Source: Corynebacterium zhongnanshanii (lineage in GTDB: Bacteria; Actinomycetota; Actinomycetes; Mycobacteriales; Mycobacteriaceae). From it: a DNA stretch of 64,000 nucleotides. How positions within the stretch are numbered: position 1 is the stretch's first letter; every line of letters begins with the position of its first letter. The translations under genes were made by a program, and so were the position numbers. Of this stretch, positions 1 through 11,156 are shown one piece after another. The notes under the pieces are model-generated. The model saw nothing but the letters and a program-made list of their open reading frames with translations. It was not told the origin of the DNA and made no database searches. Location of the stretch: positions 1,550,001-1,614,000 of the forward strand of contig NZ_CP061033.1 of NCBI RefSeq assembly GCF_014490575.1, written 5' to 3'.

Positions 1-1182
1 CGGGCGGTCATTCTCTGGGAGCGTTTGCCACCAGTCCACCACTGCCGTCACCAAGGCGGCGCCGGCTTCCTCCACGCGCTCCCGGTCGGCGAGCAACTGC
101 ACCACGCTGGGAAGGTAGGAGTACTGGGCAGAGGCAATGGCGGAGTCACCATCGAAAAGGAGCTCGAAGGCCTGCGCTGCCGTGGGGTTCACCCAGCCCG
201 TTCCCGTGGCAGGGGCAACCATCAAGGCCTTGCGGTGTGCCGCCCCCGTGCGTTCCAGTTCCCGGACCACGGACTGGGCCCGTTCCTCGTCGTCCTTGCC
301 GGCCTTCAGGCCCGCGTACACCCGGATGGGTTCTTTCGAGGGCCGTCCGGTGAGCTCCTCCAGTTCATCCTTATACAGGCCCAGAGATGTAAACCGGGTG
401 CCGTAACCGCCCAGGTCCTCCCACGCATTTTCCGACGCTGTGCTGCCCGAACGCTCCGGAACCGTCGGCCGCTCCAGATCCTCCCGGATCTGTTGATCCT
501 TGAGGGAAAACACGCGCTCAGCACCGCCCACAATCGCACCGGGCAGCACGGAATCCACCAGGACCAACACCAGCACGAACGCCACGATCCAGGCGTAGAT
601 CTGGCTTCCCTTCTCCCCCAGCTTGGAACCCACGCGGCTGCGCTGCAGGCGATCCACCAGCTTCAAGAATCCCTTGCCCACCAGCACCAGCAGAGCCCAC
701 AGGCCTAGTCCTACCGGTAGTATCAACAGGAACTGCCCGGCGCTATAGGCCTCGGCATCCGTCAGTGCCGCGACCTCCTGTTGCCAGTGCACGGCAAACA
801 GCGACCACAGAATCAGGGCTACAACTACCAGTAGTACTAAAACCGCCTCGGCGATGGTCTTCAGTTTTGTGACGGCCTCGTCGGACGGGCGCTTCGGCGT
901 CGAATATCGGGACAACCACGCAGCACCCGCATCAAATCCCCGCTCAGCCACACCCTTGAACTCCTCCAGGCGGGGTTCCATGCGACGCTCCAGCCAAGAG
1001 TTCCACACCCAATGCACAAACACACCCACGGCATAGCCCGTCCCCGCGGACAAGCCCGCGCACACCCCCTGGAACAGCCAATCACGCGGCAGAATAGACG
1101 GGGTCAGCGACAGGGCAAACATCAGCGCACCGACCAGCAGGCCCACAGAATCGACGTGCGCCTCCCACTTATCACGCGCCAT
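1..1182 (-). CDS. membrane alpha/beta-hydrolase family protein (partial, C-terminus outside window)
   Basis: The reading frame is open from the ATG at 1182 to the window edge, about 394 codons, so the C-terminus is missing. The N-terminal half shows several hydrophobic segments, including one beginning VGLLVGALMFALSL and one rich in L/V around residues 105-125. A soluble part follows with the motif GTGWV (APATGTGWVNP). This arrangement, membrane N-terminus then GTGW, is that of the actinobacterial Abhydrolase_9_N/Abhydrolase_9 family, whose catalytic domain lies mostly past the edge. The start lies 2 nt after the stop of the upstream ABC-F gene, so the two are probably co-transcribed. The substrate is unknown. 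Confidence 0.75.
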   Translation of the reverse strand, partial: MARDKWEAHVDSVGLLVGALMFALSLTPSILPRDWLFQGVCAGLSAGTGYAVGVFVHWVWNSWLERRMEPRLEEFKGVAERGFDAGAAWLSRYSTPKRPSDEAVTKLKTIAEAVLVLLVVVALILWSLFAVHWQQEVAALTDAEAYSAGQFLLILPVGLGLWALLVLVGKGFLKLVDRLQRSRVGSKLGEKGSQIYAWIVAFVLVLVLVDSVLPGAIVGGAERVFSLKDQQIREDLERPTVPERSGSTASENAWEDLGGYGTRFTSLGLYKDELEELTGRPSKEPIRVYAGLKAGKDDEERAQSVVRELERTGAAHRKALMVAPATGTGWVNPTAAQAFELLFDGDSAIASAQYSYLPSVVQLLADRERVEEAGAALVTAVVDWWQTLPENDRP

Positions 1183-1184
1183 CG

Positions 1185-3092
1185 CTAGCCCTCGAGCTTC
1201 TCGCCGAACTCAAGCCACTGCATCTCCAGCTCCTCGCGCTCGGCGGTGGCGGCCTGCAGCTGCACATCCAGGGAGCTCAGCAACTCGGCATCGACGGCCC
1301 CGCCCGTGGAGACGTCAGCGGCCTCCGCCATCTGGGCATGGATGTCCTCGATCTTCTGCTCCGTCTTGGCGAGCTTGCGCTCCAGCGCCTTCATGTCCTT
1401 GTGCAGCTGGCGTTCCTCTTGGCTGCTCAGGCCGTTGTTGGACTGGCTGGTGGCGGAGGTCGAAGAGCTGGAGGAGCTGGTGGCGGAGGTCGACGAGGTA
1501 GCCGCGGTCGCAGAGCCCTGGCGGTCCGCGCCGATGTCCAGCACGTTATCGTTGCGCCCCGCCGCAGCCTGCAACTCCGCACGGCGCTGCAGGTACTGCT
1601 CAATCCCGCCGGGGAGATTGGTGAGCGCCCCATCTCCAAACAGAGCCCACGTGCTATCGCACACACGTTCAATTAGGTAACGGTCGTGGGAAATCACCAC
1701 CATGGTGCCAGGCCAACCGTCCAGGAGGGACTCCAGCTCCTGGAGGGTATCGATGTCCAGGTCATTGGTGGGCTCGTCCAGCAGCAACACGTTCGGCTCG
1801 GCCATGAGCACGCGCGTGAGCTGCAGACGCCGGCGCTCACCACCGGACAGGTCCCCCACCGGAGTGCGCTGACGCTTCGCGGAAAAGCCCAGCCGCTCCG
1901 CCAGCTGGGAAGCGGACAGTTCCTTATCGCCGAACATCACATAGCTCGCCACGTCCTGCACCGCGTCCAGCAGGCGCCGGGTGGGATCCAGATCATCCAA
2001 CTCCTGCCGCAGCCAGCCCAGGCGCACGGTCCGACCCTCGATGCGCTTACCGGAGTCCAAAGCTGCTTCCCCGGCCAGGGCGCGCAGTAGCGTGGTCTTG
2101 CCGGAGCCGTTCACGCCCACCAGGCCGATGCGCTCGCCGGGGCCGAGGCGCCACGTGACGTCCTGGATCAGCACGCGACCATCCGGGGTGGACAGCGTGG
2201 CGTCCTCCAGCTCGATGACCTTCTTTCCCTGGCGGCGCGCCGAAAAAGCCATGAGCTCCACCGAGTCACGCACCGGCGGCACGTCCGAGATCAAGGCCTC
2301 GGCAGCCTCGATGCGGTAGCGCGGCTTGGAGGTGCGCGCCGGCGCCCCGCGGCGCAGCCACGCCAGCTCCTTGCGCGCCAAGTTCTGCCGGCGTTGCTCC
2401 GCCGCATCGGCCTGCCGGGCGCGCTCGGCACGGGCGAACGTCCAATCGTTATACCCGCCCTCGTAAATGTCCACCGTGCCGTCGTGCACTTCCCACGTGG
2501 TGGTGGCGACGGTATCCAGGAACCAACGATCGTGCGTGACCACCACCAGCGCGGTGTTCCGCCCCAACAGATGATCAGCGAGCCACTGCACACCCTCCAC
2601 GTCCAGGTGGTTGGTGGGCTCGTCCAGGATCAGCAGGTCCAGGTCCTGCACTAGCGCGGCCGCCAGGCCCGTCCTGCGCCGCTCGCCACCAGACAGATCC
2701 CGCACTCGCGTGTCCAGCCCCAGCTCCGGAATGCCCAGCCCATTCAACACGGCGCGCACTTTCGAGTTCCCCGCCCACTCGTAGACCTCCAGCCCCAGCG
2801 GCGCCAGAATCGCGTCCGCCACAGTCATGTGCGCGTGCGCCTCATCCACCACGGCTTCGCGCAGCACGTCTTGGGTGACCATCGCCATGCGCAGGTCATT
2901 GTTGTGGGACACGCGGCCGGAATCCGGGGTGTCCGACTGCGCCAGGATCTTCAGCAGCGTGGACTTGCCGCCGCCGTTGAGACCCACCACGCCCACACGA
3001 TCGCCCGTGTTCACGCCCAGGCTGACCTGCGACAACAGGGTTTTGAGCCCGTAGGACTTGTCGACGTTTTCGAGGTTGATGAGGTTTGCCAC
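1185..3092 (-). CDS. uup: ABC-F family ATPase (Uup-like)
   Basis: 635 aa with two ABC ATPase domains and no membrane segment, the ABC-F layout of ribosome-associated ATPases. Domain 1 has Walker A GLNGGGKST (about residue 38), signature LSGGERRR and Walker B LILDEPTNHLD. Domain 2 repeats GVNGSGKTT, LSGGERRR and LLLDEPTNDLD. A Ser/Thr-rich linker follows (about residues 530-555), then a charged coiled-coil C-terminus as in Uup. Start is GTG with AGGAG 10 nt upstream. It lies downstream of ispE in the usual actinobacterial order. ABC-F members act on stalled ribosomes, or as antibiotic protection factors in some lineages. The chromosomal context favours a housekeeping role. Confidence 0.88.
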   Translation of the reverse strand: MANLINLENVDKSYGLKTLLSQVSLGVNTGDRVGVVGLNGGGKSTLLKILAQSDTPDSGRVSHNNDLRMAMVTQDVLREAVVDEAHAHMTVADAILAPLGLEVYEWAGNSKVRAVLNGLGIPELGLDTRVRDLSGGERRRTGLAAALVQDLDLLILDEPTNHLDVEGVQWLADHLLGRNTALVVVTHDRWFLDTVATTTWEVHDGTVDIYEGGYNDWTFARAERARQADAAEQRRQNLARKELAWLRRGAPARTSKPRYRIEAAEALISDVPPVRDSVELMAFSARRQGKKVIELEDATLSTPDGRVLIQDVTWRLGPGERIGLVGVNGSGKTTLLRALAGEAALDSGKRIEGRTVRLGWLRQELDDLDPTRRLLDAVQDVASYVMFGDKELSASQLAERLGFSAKRQRTPVGDLSGGERRRLQLTRVLMAEPNVLLLDEPTNDLDIDTLQELESLLDGWPGTMVVISHDRYLIERVCDSTWALFGDGALTNLPGGIEQYLQRRAELQAAAGRNDNVLDIGADRQGSATAATSSTSATSSSSSSTSATSQSNNGLSSQEERQLHKDMKALERKLAKTEQKIEDIHAQMAEAADVSTGGAVDAELLSSLDVQLQAATAEREELEMQWLEFGEKLEG

Positions 3093-3170
3093 CGTGGCAT
3101 GTCTCCTAACGCTGGGGTTGTTGGGAAGGGTGTTGGGAAGGTTTTAAACTGCGCCGAACGTGCACGCGCC

Positions 3171-4103
3171 TTAGATCAGATGCGCGCCCACACCCGGCGA
3201 GCTGGTCACGGCCGTAGTGCTGGCGGTGCCGGACACGGCCACCGCCGTGGCGACGTCCACCGCGTGTTCCTCGGAGTCGCACAGCATGGCGATGGTGGGG
3301 CCGGAGCCGCTGACAATCGCCGCGATTGCGCCCGCCTCCGCCGCCTGCGCCAGCGTCTCCCTCAAACTAGGCATGAGGCTGATCGCAGGGGCCTGCAGAT
3401 CGTTCGCGAGCAGCGCCCCAAGCCGATGCGGATCCCCGCTGAGCAGCGCCTGCATCACACCATCAGGCGCCCCGGCCCGCGGCATGTCCTTCGCCGCGCG
3501 CTGCTCGTCGAGCTTCGCAAACACCGTCGGCGTGGACAGCCCCCGCTTATCCGTTGCGATGGCCCAGTGATACTGCCCGCGGGTGGGCACATTCACCAGC
3601 TCCTCCCCCTTTCCAGTACCAAGGGCGGTACCACCCAGCAGACAGAATGGAACGTCCGCCCCGAGCGTTGCGGCCAATCCCATCAACTCGCGCTGGTCAA
3701 TATCCATCCCAAAATATTCGACGCCGGCCCGCAACGCCGCCGCCGCATCCGCCGAACCACCGGCCATCCCACCTGCGACGGGAACTTCCTTCGTGATGTG
3801 GATGTGTGGGAATGCGGGAGCATCCTCGGCGTGGTACTGCCCGCGGTACTGCTCTCTGTGCTGCGCCAGAAGCTCCACCGCGCGCCACGCGAGGTTGGAG
3901 CTATCCGTCGGCACGAGGTGCGCGCTGTGCCCCTCCACTGTCAGCTGCGGTTCTTCGCCCGGCTCCGGGGCGGACAGCCGCACCTGCTCGCGCAGGTTCA
4001 GCGATTGAAAGATGGTGGTGAGCTCGTGATAGCCATCGGGCCGTACATCCCCCACGCTCAGGTGGAGGTTCACCTTGCCATGTGCCACGGCAGTAACACT
4101 CAT
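3171..4103 (-). CDS. ispE: 4-diphosphocytidyl-2-C-methyl-D-erythritol kinase
   Basis: 310 aa GHMP-family kinase of the MEP isoprenoid pathway, phosphorylating CDP-ME at the 2-hydroxyl. The N-terminus ([20 protein letters not shown]) carries the Lys/Asn and DGYHEL signature of IspE. The ATP-binding glycine loop is [15 protein letters not shown] (about residues 107-121), and the C-terminal GHMP motif is SGSGPT. The start codon overlaps the rsmA stop (ATGA, 4100-4103), indicating translational coupling. rpf2-rsmA-ispE-uup is a conserved actinobacterial order. Confidence 0.95.
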   Translation of the reverse strand: MSVTAVAHGKVNLHLSVGDVRPDGYHELTTIFQSLNLREQVRLSAPEPGEEPQLTVEGHSAHLVPTDSSNLAWRAVELLAQHREQYRGQYHAEDAPAFPHIHITKEVPVAGGMAGGSADAAAALRAGVEYFGMDIDQRELMGLAATLGADVPFCLLGGTALGTGKGEELVNVPTRGQYHWAIATDKRGLSTPTVFAKLDEQRAAKDMPRAGAPDGVMQALLSGDPHRLGALLANDLQAPAISLMPSLRETLAQAAEAGAIAAIVSGSGPTIAMLCDSEEHAVDVATAVAVSGTASTTAVTSSPGVGAHLI

Positions 4104-5095
4104 CGGGTTCGCTCCTTCCCACCAGAACCAGCAGCTGAACGGTCGCCAGAGCCGTCTACGGAACCGGCAGCCTGATCCTTCGCGATCACAGCCTGCGCCA
4201 GCCGCACAAAGTCCGCGGTGGAGAGCTTCTCTCCCCGCTCCTTTGGGTCGATGCCTGCGGCCACCAGCATGTCCTCCGCTACCTGGGCGCCACCGAAGTA
4301 GCTAGACAACGCCGCCCTCAAGGTCTTGCGCCGCTGCAGGAACGCAGCATCCGCCAGCGCAAACACGGTCTTCTTCAGGTGCTGATCGTCCACATCCCAC
4401 GGAGCGTCCTGGGGATCGAAACGGTCCATGCGGACCAGGCCCGAGTCAATCTTCGGGGCGGGCCAGAACACATTCTTGCCGATGGTGGCGGCCCGGGTCA
4501 CCGACCCGTAGAACCCAGCCTTCACGCTCGGCACACCATAGATCTTGCTTCCCGGCGAGGCTGCCAGCCGGTCGGCAACCTCCAACTGCACCATCACCAG
4601 CACCCGGTGGATCGTGGGAAACTCGTCCAACAGGTGCAGCAGCACCGGCACAGAGACGTTGTAAGGAAGGTTCGCCACCAGCGCGGTCGGCATCGGTTGG
4701 TCTGCCGCCTCAAAGTCCGCCTTCGTGACGGCCAACGCGTCCTGGTGCAGCACACTTAGGGTATCCGCCACGGCGGGGGCCCTGTCCGCGCAGGTGAGAG
4801 GCAGTTGGTGAGCAAGCCGGGCGTCGATCTCCACGGCGGTCACGCCCTGCACCACGTCCATCAAGGCCAGGGTGAGGGAGCCCAGCCCCGGCCCGACTTC
4901 AACCACATGATCGGCCGGGCCCACTTCTGCAGCGGCGACGATTTTGCGCACCGTGTTGGGGTCGTGCACAAAGTTCTGACCTAGCTTTTTGGTCGGCGAG
5001 ACATCCAGCTGCTCGGCGAGTTCCCGCACCTGCGGGGGGCCAAGCAGCTGGACGCGCGAGGAGGATGATTCTTCTGCAGAAGGCATAACCCTCAT
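4100..5095 (-). CDS. rsmA: 16S rRNA (adenine1518-N6/adenine1519-N6)-dimethyltransferase
   Basis: 331 aa, also known as KsgA. It dimethylates two adenosines in the 3' hairpin of 16S rRNA during late 30S assembly. Motifs: [10 protein letters not shown] near residue 36, SAM-binding motif [13 protein letters not shown], and the catalytic NLPYNVSVP motif. The C-terminal helical domain includes [10 protein letters not shown] Ser/Gly/Asp-rich tail of about 25 residues extends beyond the usual family end. ATG at 5086 (residue 4) is an alternative start. It sits 28 nt below rpf2 and overlaps ispE. Confidence 0.95.
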   Translation of the reverse strand: MRVMPSAEESSSSRVQLLGPPQVRELAEQLDVSPTKKLGQNFVHDPNTVRKIVAAAEVGPADHVVEVGPGLGSLTLALMDVVQGVTAVEIDARLAHQLPLTCADRAPAVADTLSVLHQDALAVTKADFEAADQPMPTALVANLPYNVSVPVLLHLLDEFPTIHRVLVMVQLEVADRLAASPGSKIYGVPSVKAGFYGSVTRAATIGKNVFWPAPKIDSGLVRMDRFDPQDAPWDVDDQHLKKTVFALADAAFLQRRKTLRAALSSYFGGAQVAEDMLVAAGIDPKERGEKLSTADFVRLAQAVIAKDQAAGSVDGSGDRSAAGSGGKERTR

Positions 5096-5123
5096 TATGC
5101 TTCACACGGCATGAAAAGCGCTA

Positions 5124-6320
<1,197 letters not shown>

Positions 6321-6380
6321 TTACTGTGGTGTTTCTCCAGGCTGGGTGCGTGAGGGTGCAGCCAGGAACAAGTGAACTAA

Positions 6381-6399
6381 GGTAACAATACGGTAACAA
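6381..6399 (-). promoter_or_regulatory. direct repeat upstream of rpf2, OmpR-type (MtrA-like) binding candidate
   Basis: On the gene strand TTGTTACC occurs twice with 3 nt between (period 11 bp, one helical turn), about 90-105 nt upstream of the rpf2 GTG. Such spacing is typical of OmpR-family response regulators, and the GTAAC core resembles published MtrA motifs. The assignment to MtrA is inference. A weak GlxR-like site (TGTGA-N6-CCATA) lies further up at 6429-6444. Confidence 0.45.
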
Positions 6400-6577
6400 A
6401 ACCTGAACGCCAAACCTTAAAACATAATTATGGGTCAATTCACATCAGGGTGCGTCACGCGCGAAAACTGCAGTCACAGGAATGTTCACGGACCCCGTTT
6501 GCCCCAGGATCCGCTCCCCCAGGAAGGTGTGAGGATATAAGTATCAAGCTAGACCGGGCACTCAGGCTAGGCCGAAC

Positions 6578-7468
6578 TCACGCCAGGCCGAACACCCGGC
6601 GCGCCGTCTCCGACGACTGCAGCGCCACCTCCTCCGGAGCACACCCGCGCGCCTCGGCCACCACGCGCGCCGTGTAGCCCACATACGCCGACTCGTTGCG
6701 CGCACCCCGGAACGGCTCCGGAGTCATGAACGGCGCATCCGTCTCCACCAGGAACTGACCTTGCGGCGCCTCGGCCGCCGCCTGGCGCAGCTCCTCGTTG
6801 CGCTTGAACGTGGTGTTGCCACAGAAGGACAGCACATAGCCGCGCTCCAGGAACTCCCGCGCCACATCCAGCGGTGAACTGAAGCAGTGCATGATGACCG
6901 TCTCGGGCTTTGGAGCATAGTCCAGCACGCGCAGGAGGTTCTGGTCTGCCTCCCTGTTGTGGATCATCAGCGCCTTGCCCGTGCGCACGGCCAGGTCGAT
7001 GTGCCAGCGGAAGATCTCCTCTTGCACCTCTAACGGGGCGGTATCCTCATCTTTTCCGATCCAGTACTCGTCCAGGCCCGTCTCCCCGATCGCCACGCAG
7101 CGCGGGTGGGCCGCCAAGTCTTCCAGCTGAGTTTTTACGTGGTCCGTGACGGTGTGGGCCAGCGTCGGATGAACGGCAACGGCAGCATAGACACGCGGAT
7201 CCATCTCCGCGGCGCGCACGGCAGCGACGGTTTCCTCCAGGCCATCGCCCACCGTGCAGGCGTGTGTCACGCCCACGGCCTGCGCACGGTCCATGATCTC
7301 CTGCACCCCGGTGGCGTATTCCTCATCCGTGAGCGTCCGGCCCTTGATCTCCACGCCGCGGCTGGCGACGATCTTACGCACGGTGGAATACAGGTGCGTG
7401 TGCGCGTCGAACAGGGGGTGCAGCGGCTCGGGAGGAACGGGCGTGGGGCGGGACTTCTTCTTGGCCAT
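6578..7468 (-). CDS. tatD: TatD family metal-dependent hydrolase / DNase
   Basis: 296 aa TIM-barrel hydrolase. The metal-binding motifs are all visible in order: DAHTHL (residues 22-27), AVHP, GETGLD, IHNREA, MHCFSS and ETDAP. TatD proteins are 3'-5' exonucleases or D-aminoacyl hydrolases acting in the cytoplasm. A basic N-terminal extension of about 20 residues (KKKSRPTPVP) precedes the barrel. In most relatives the gene follows metG directly; here a divergent formamidase pair separates them. Confidence 0.92.
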   Translation of the reverse strand: MAKKKSRPTPVPPEPLHPLFDAHTHLYSTVRKIVASRGVEIKGRTLTDEEYATGVQEIMDRAQAVGVTHACTVGDGLEETVAAVRAAEMDPRVYAAVAVHPTLAHTVTDHVKTQLEDLAAHPRCVAIGETGLDEYWIGKDEDTAPLEVQEEIFRWHIDLAVRTGKALMIHNREADQNLLRVLDYAPKPETVIMHCFSSPLDVAREFLERGYVLSFCGNTTFKRNEELRQAAAEAPQGQFLVETDAPFMTPEPFRGARNESAYVGYTARVVAEARGCAPEEVALQSSETARRVFGLA

Positions 7469-7650
7469 GCGTCCCAGCGTAACAACAACTATTTTTTACA
7501 CGCATGTTTCGCCGGGGCATCGGCGCTATTACATGGGGTGCGCTTCTGTGAATTGCTGATAAAACACAGCCGTTTTTTACCCCGACAAGGCCTTACCCGG
7601 GGAAGAATGTATATCAACAGAACAATCTTGCCTGACAGTGAGGAGACCTT

Positions 7651-7938
7651 ATGCCCTGGTACGAATTCAGCTGCTCCGAAGGACACGTGACAGAACGGCC
7701 GTTTTCCATCGCAGAGAACAAGCGGAGCATCGAGTGCCCGACGTGCACGCTTCCCGCCTCGCGGATCATCAGCGCGCCGTCCACGCCACGGTCCAACCCG
7801 GTCCACTCCGCGCTGATCACAGCCACCAAGGAGACCGCGCACACACCCGATGTGGTGAGTTCCGTGCCTGCATCCGGGAATCGGCGCCCCACCCCCGTCA
7901 GCACCAATCCTCTCCACCGCACGCTTCCCCGCGCATAA
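7651..7938 (+). CDS. fmdB: FmdB-family zinc-ribbon protein
   Basis: 95 aa. The N-terminus MPWYEFSCSEGH and CPTC at residues 29-32 form the FmdB zinc-ribbon. One ligand differs: the first pair is C-x3-H rather than C-x2-C. The remaining 50 residues are Ser/Pro/Thr-rich and probably disordered. GAGGAG precedes the ATG. The stop is 9 nt before the formamidase start, so the two genes form an operon. FmdB was described in Methylophilus as a regulator of formamidase expression. That role here is inferred from family and position. Confidence 0.8.
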   Translation: MPWYEFSCSEGHVTERPFSIAENKRSIECPTCTLPASRIISAPSTPRSNPVHSALITATKETAHTPDVVSSVPASGNRRPTPVSTNPLHRTLPRA

Positions 7939-7947
7939 GGACATCAC

Positions 7948-9201
7948 ATGCCACAGAACATCTTCCCCCTCGACAGCACCAAGCCCTTTACCGACCAAGA
8001 AAAGCTGGGCCACAACCGGTGGCACCCAGACATCCCGCCCGTGGCGTGCGTGAACCCCGGCGATAGCTTCCGCGTGGACTGCCGCGAATGGTTCGACGGC
8101 GCCATCAACAACGACGACTGCGCCGACGACATCCGCGACGCTCCCCTCTCCACAGTCCACGCCCTCTCCGGCCCCTTCCACGTGACCGGGGCGAAACCCG
8201 GCGATCTGCTGATCGTGGACATCCTCGACGTAGGCCCCATCCCCCAGGAGGAAGGACCACTGGCGGGCCAAGGGTGGGGATACACCGGCATCTTCGCCAA
8301 GAAAAACGGCGGCAGCTTCCTCACCGACCAGTTCCCGGATGCATACAAGGCCGTGTGGGACTTCAGCGGGCAGAAGGCCACGTCACGCCACATCCCCGGC
8401 GTGGAGTTCTCCGGCATCATCCACCCCGGCCTCATGGGAACAGCCCCCAGCCACGATCTGCTGCAGCGGTGGAATCAGCGCGAAGCCGCGCTGATTGCCA
8501 CCGACCCGGAGCGCGAGCCACCCCTGGCACTGCCGCCAGAGCCGGACAACGCCATCCTGGGAGGCCTGACCGGCGAGCGCTACACCAGCGCCGCACGAGA
8601 AGCAGCACGCACCGCTCCCCCACGAGAAAACGGCGGGAACCAGGACATCAAAAACCTCTCCAAGGGAACCCGCGTGTTCTACCCGGTCTATGTGGATGGG
8701 GCGAACTTCTCCGTGGGTGACCTGCACTTCTCCCAAGGAGACGGCGAGATTACCTTCTGCGGCGGCATCGAAATGAGCGGCTACATCGATCTGCACGTGG
8801 ACATCATCAAGGACGGAATGGCTAAATACAACGTCACGGAAAACGCCATTTTCATGCCGGGAAATCTGGAGCCGCAGCATTCGCAATGGCTCGCTTTCTC
8901 GGGAACGTCCGTCACGCTCGATGGTGAGCAGCGCTATCTGGATTCCCACTTGGCGTATCAGCGCGCCTGCCTGCACGCCATCGAATACCTCACCACATTT
9001 GGCTGGACTCCCGAGCAGGCCTACCTCCTGCTGGGCGCCGCCCCCATCGAGGGCCGCTTCTCCGGCGTGGTGGATATTCCCAATGCCTGCGCCACCGTGT
9101 ATCTTCCGGTGGACATTTTCAGCATTGATATTCGGCCGGGAGCGGGACCACAACCCACCATCGATCCGGGTATCGGCGCCCCACGCTCCTCGTTTGACTA
9201 A
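7948..9201 (+). CDS. fmdA: formamidase / acetamidase (FmdA family)
   Basis: 417 aa, full length for the family. It hydrolyses formamide (or short aliphatic amides) to ammonia and formate in the cytoplasm. Diagnostic stretches include KLGHNRWHPDIPPVACVNPGD, the INNDD segment, DLLIVDILDVG, GYTGIFAKKNGG, SRHIPGVEF and IHPGLMGTAPS. The spacing matches known formamidases closely. It ends 6 nt before the convergent metG stop with no room for a separate terminator. Together with fmdB it looks inserted between metG and tatD, and probably serves nitrogen scavenging. Confidence 0.92.
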   Translation: MPQNIFPLDSTKPFTDQEKLGHNRWHPDIPPVACVNPGDSFRVDCREWFDGAINNDDCADDIRDAPLSTVHALSGPFHVTGAKPGDLLIVDILDVGPIPQEEGPLAGQGWGYTGIFAKKNGGSFLTDQFPDAYKAVWDFSGQKATSRHIPGVEFSGIIHPGLMGTAPSHDLLQRWNQREAALIATDPEREPPLALPPEPDNAILGGLTGERYTSAAREAARTAPPRENGGNQDIKNLSKGTRVFYPVYVDGANFSVGDLHFSQGDGEITFCGGIEMSGYIDLHVDIIKDGMAKYNVTENAIFMPGNLEPQHSQWLAFSGTSVTLDGEQRYLDSHLAYQRACLHAIEYLTTFGWTPEQAYLLLGAAPIEGRFSGVVDIPNACATVYLPVDIFSIDIRPGAGPQPTIDPGIGAPRSSFD

Positions 9202-9207
9202 CGCAGC

Positions 9208-11055
9208 CTAGCCGTCCACCCGGGCCCACTCCGGCCCGGTCTGGGCCAGCTCCGGATCCAGCTTCGCGAACAGCGGCTTCGGCTTGGACAGCGGCACGCC
9301 CGGCTTCAGGTCGATGCGCTTCCACACCGCCTGCTGCTGGGTGTAGTCACCCATAATCACGGGGTAGCTGCGGCCTTCCTCCGGCACGCCTGCACCCACG
9401 GGCTTCAGTGGGGAATCATCCACGACCTCTACCACGTCCGGCTGCGCCGCCCACTGGCCCTCGCCGCCCAGGGTCTCGAAGACCTTCTGCGCGGAAAATG
9501 GCAGGTACGGGGTCATCAGCGTATTGATGTCGGCGACCACCTGCAACGCCGTGTACAGCACGGTCGCAAGGCGCTGCTCGGCTGCGGCGTCGCCCTCCTT
9601 GGCTAGCTTGGCCAGCTTCCAGGGCTCGGTGGCCGCGATGTACTGGTTGGCCTTGCCGGCGATGCGCATTGCCTCGGTGATGCCGGCCTTGAACTTGGAG
9701 CGGGACAGCGCCGCGGCCACGGTATCGTACGCGGCCTGCGCCTCGTCCAGCAGCGCCTGATCCTCCTGTTGGAACTCACCCGGCTGCGGGATCTCCCCGA
9801 AGTTCTTGTGCGCCATGGACACCGTGCGGCTGATCAGGTTGCCCCACTCGTTGGCCAGTTCGGAGTTGATGCGGCGCACGAACTCGTCCCACGTGAAGTC
9901 CGTGTCCATGGTCTCCGGGCCGGCCACGGCAATGAAGTAGCGCAGCGCATCCGGGCCGAACTCCTTCAGGAAGTCGCGGACGTAAATCACCACGCCCTTG
10001 GAGGAGGAGAACTTGGAGCCGGACATGGTGAGGAACTCAGAGGAGACCACCTCCGTGGGCAGGTTCAGCTCCTTCAGCTCACCAACCGTGCCGCCCTTGC
10101 TGCCCTTGCCGGCGTACCCCAGCAGCTCAGCGGGCCAAATCTGGGAGTGGAACGTGATGTTGTCCTTGCCCATGAAGTAGTAGGACACGGCCTCGGGGTC
10201 GTTCCACCATGTGCGCCATGCTTCCGGATTGCCCGTGCGATGTGCCCATTCAATCGACGCCGACAGGTAGCCCACGACAGCGTCGAACCAGACATACAGC
10301 TTCTTGGCGTTGTTATCCTGCCAGCCCTCAATCGGGATCGGCACACCCCAGTCGATGTCGCGACTCATCGCGCGGGGGCGGATGTCCTCCAGCAGGTTCA
10401 GGGAGAACTTCAGGACATTCGGGCGCCAGTCCTTGCGCTCCTTCAACCACGCGGTGAGCTCCTCGGCGACCGCGGGAAGGTCCAGCATGAAGTGCTCGGT
10501 ATCCACGAACTCAGGGGTTTCCCCGTTGATCTTGGAGCGTGGGTCGATCAGGTCCTCGGGGTCCAGTTGGTTTCCGCAGTTATCGCACTGGTCGCCGCGG
10601 GCATCGGTGGCCCCACAGATGGGGCAGGTTCCCTCGATGTAGCGGTCAGGCAGGGTGCGGCCGGTGGTGGGGCTGATGGCACCGCGGGTGGTTTGGGTGA
10701 CCATGTAGCCGTTTTCGTAGAGGCCCCGGAACAGTTCCTGCACCACGGCGTAGTGGTTGCGGGTGGTGGTGCGGGTGAACAGGTCGTAGGACAGGCCCAG
10801 GCCGGCCAAGTCCTCGACGATGATGCGGTTGTAGCGGTCGGCGAGTTCCTGGACGGTCACGCCTTCCTTCTCCGCCTGGACGAGCAGTGGGGTTCCGTGC
10901 TCGTCGGTTCCGGAGACCATCAGAACCTCGTTGCCGCACATTCGCTGGAAGCGAGCGAAAACATCGGAGGGAACACCAAATCCGGCGACGTGTCCGATGT
11001 GGCGGGGGCCGTTTGCATACGGCCATGCAACAGAGATCAAATAGCTTTGGGACAT
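9208..11055 (-). CDS. metG: methionyl-tRNA synthetase
   Basis: 615 aa class I aminoacyl-tRNA synthetase. The HIGH-type motif is [11 protein letters not shown] near the N-terminus. The zinc knuckle is CPIC...CDNC (about residues 140-160). The KMSKS counterpart is KFSSSKG. The anticodon-binding domain is C-terminal and no EMAP-like tRNA-binding domain is fused. ATG at 11055 is chosen over the in-frame TTG at 11082 because a good promoter (TTGTAC, 16 nt, TAATAT) places transcription start near 11058, inside the longer version. Confidence 0.95.
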   Translation of the reverse strand: MSQSYLISVAWPYANGPRHIGHVAGFGVPSDVFARFQRMCGNEVLMVSGTDEHGTPLLVQAEKEGVTVQELADRYNRIIVEDLAGLGLSYDLFTRTTTRNHYAVVQELFRGLYENGYMVTQTTRGAISPTTGRTLPDRYIEGTCPICGATDARGDQCDNCGNQLDPEDLIDPRSKINGETPEFVDTEHFMLDLPAVAEELTAWLKERKDWRPNVLKFSLNLLEDIRPRAMSRDIDWGVPIPIEGWQDNNAKKLYVWFDAVVGYLSASIEWAHRTGNPEAWRTWWNDPEAVSYYFMGKDNITFHSQIWPAELLGYAGKGSKGGTVGELKELNLPTEVVSSEFLTMSGSKFSSSKGVVIYVRDFLKEFGPDALRYFIAVAGPETMDTDFTWDEFVRRINSELANEWGNLISRTVSMAHKNFGEIPQPGEFQQEDQALLDEAQAAYDTVAAALSRSKFKAGITEAMRIAGKANQYIAATEPWKLAKLAKEGDAAAEQRLATVLYTALQVVADINTLMTPYLPFSAQKVFETLGGEGQWAAQPDVVEVVDDSPLKPVGAGVPEEGRSYPVIMGDYTQQQAVWKRIDLKPGVPLSKPKPLFAKLDPELAQTGPEWARVDG

Positions 11056-11065
11056 GCTGTCTAGG

Positions 11066-11093
11066 ATATTAGATCTGCTCAAGCAATGTACAA
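11066..11093 (-). promoter_or_regulatory. metG promoter, nearly leaderless
   Basis: -35 TTGTAC at 11088-11093 and -10 TAATAT at 11066-11071 with a 16-nt spacer on the minus strand. The predicted transcription start is about 3 nt before the metG ATG. The -35 directly abuts the terminator of the upstream BCCT gene. Confidence 0.6.
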
Positions 11094-11142
11094 ACAGCCC
11101 CCACCGGCGGTAACGCTGATCGCGTTTTCCGGAGGGGGCTGT
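11094..11142 (-). terminator. rho-independent terminator after the BCCT transporter gene
   Basis: ACAGCCCCC and GGGGGCTGT form a 9-bp stem, and the interior GC-rich segment can pair further. On the minus strand it is followed by TTTGT. It ends the BCCT transcript immediately before the metG promoter. Confidence 0.65.
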
Positions 11143-11156
11143 GTGTACTGTTTCCG

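Noticed and set aside
6429..6444. GlxR-like site upstream of rpf2
   Set aside because: Only one half-site matches well (TGTGA-N6-CCATA); kept as a remark, not a feature.
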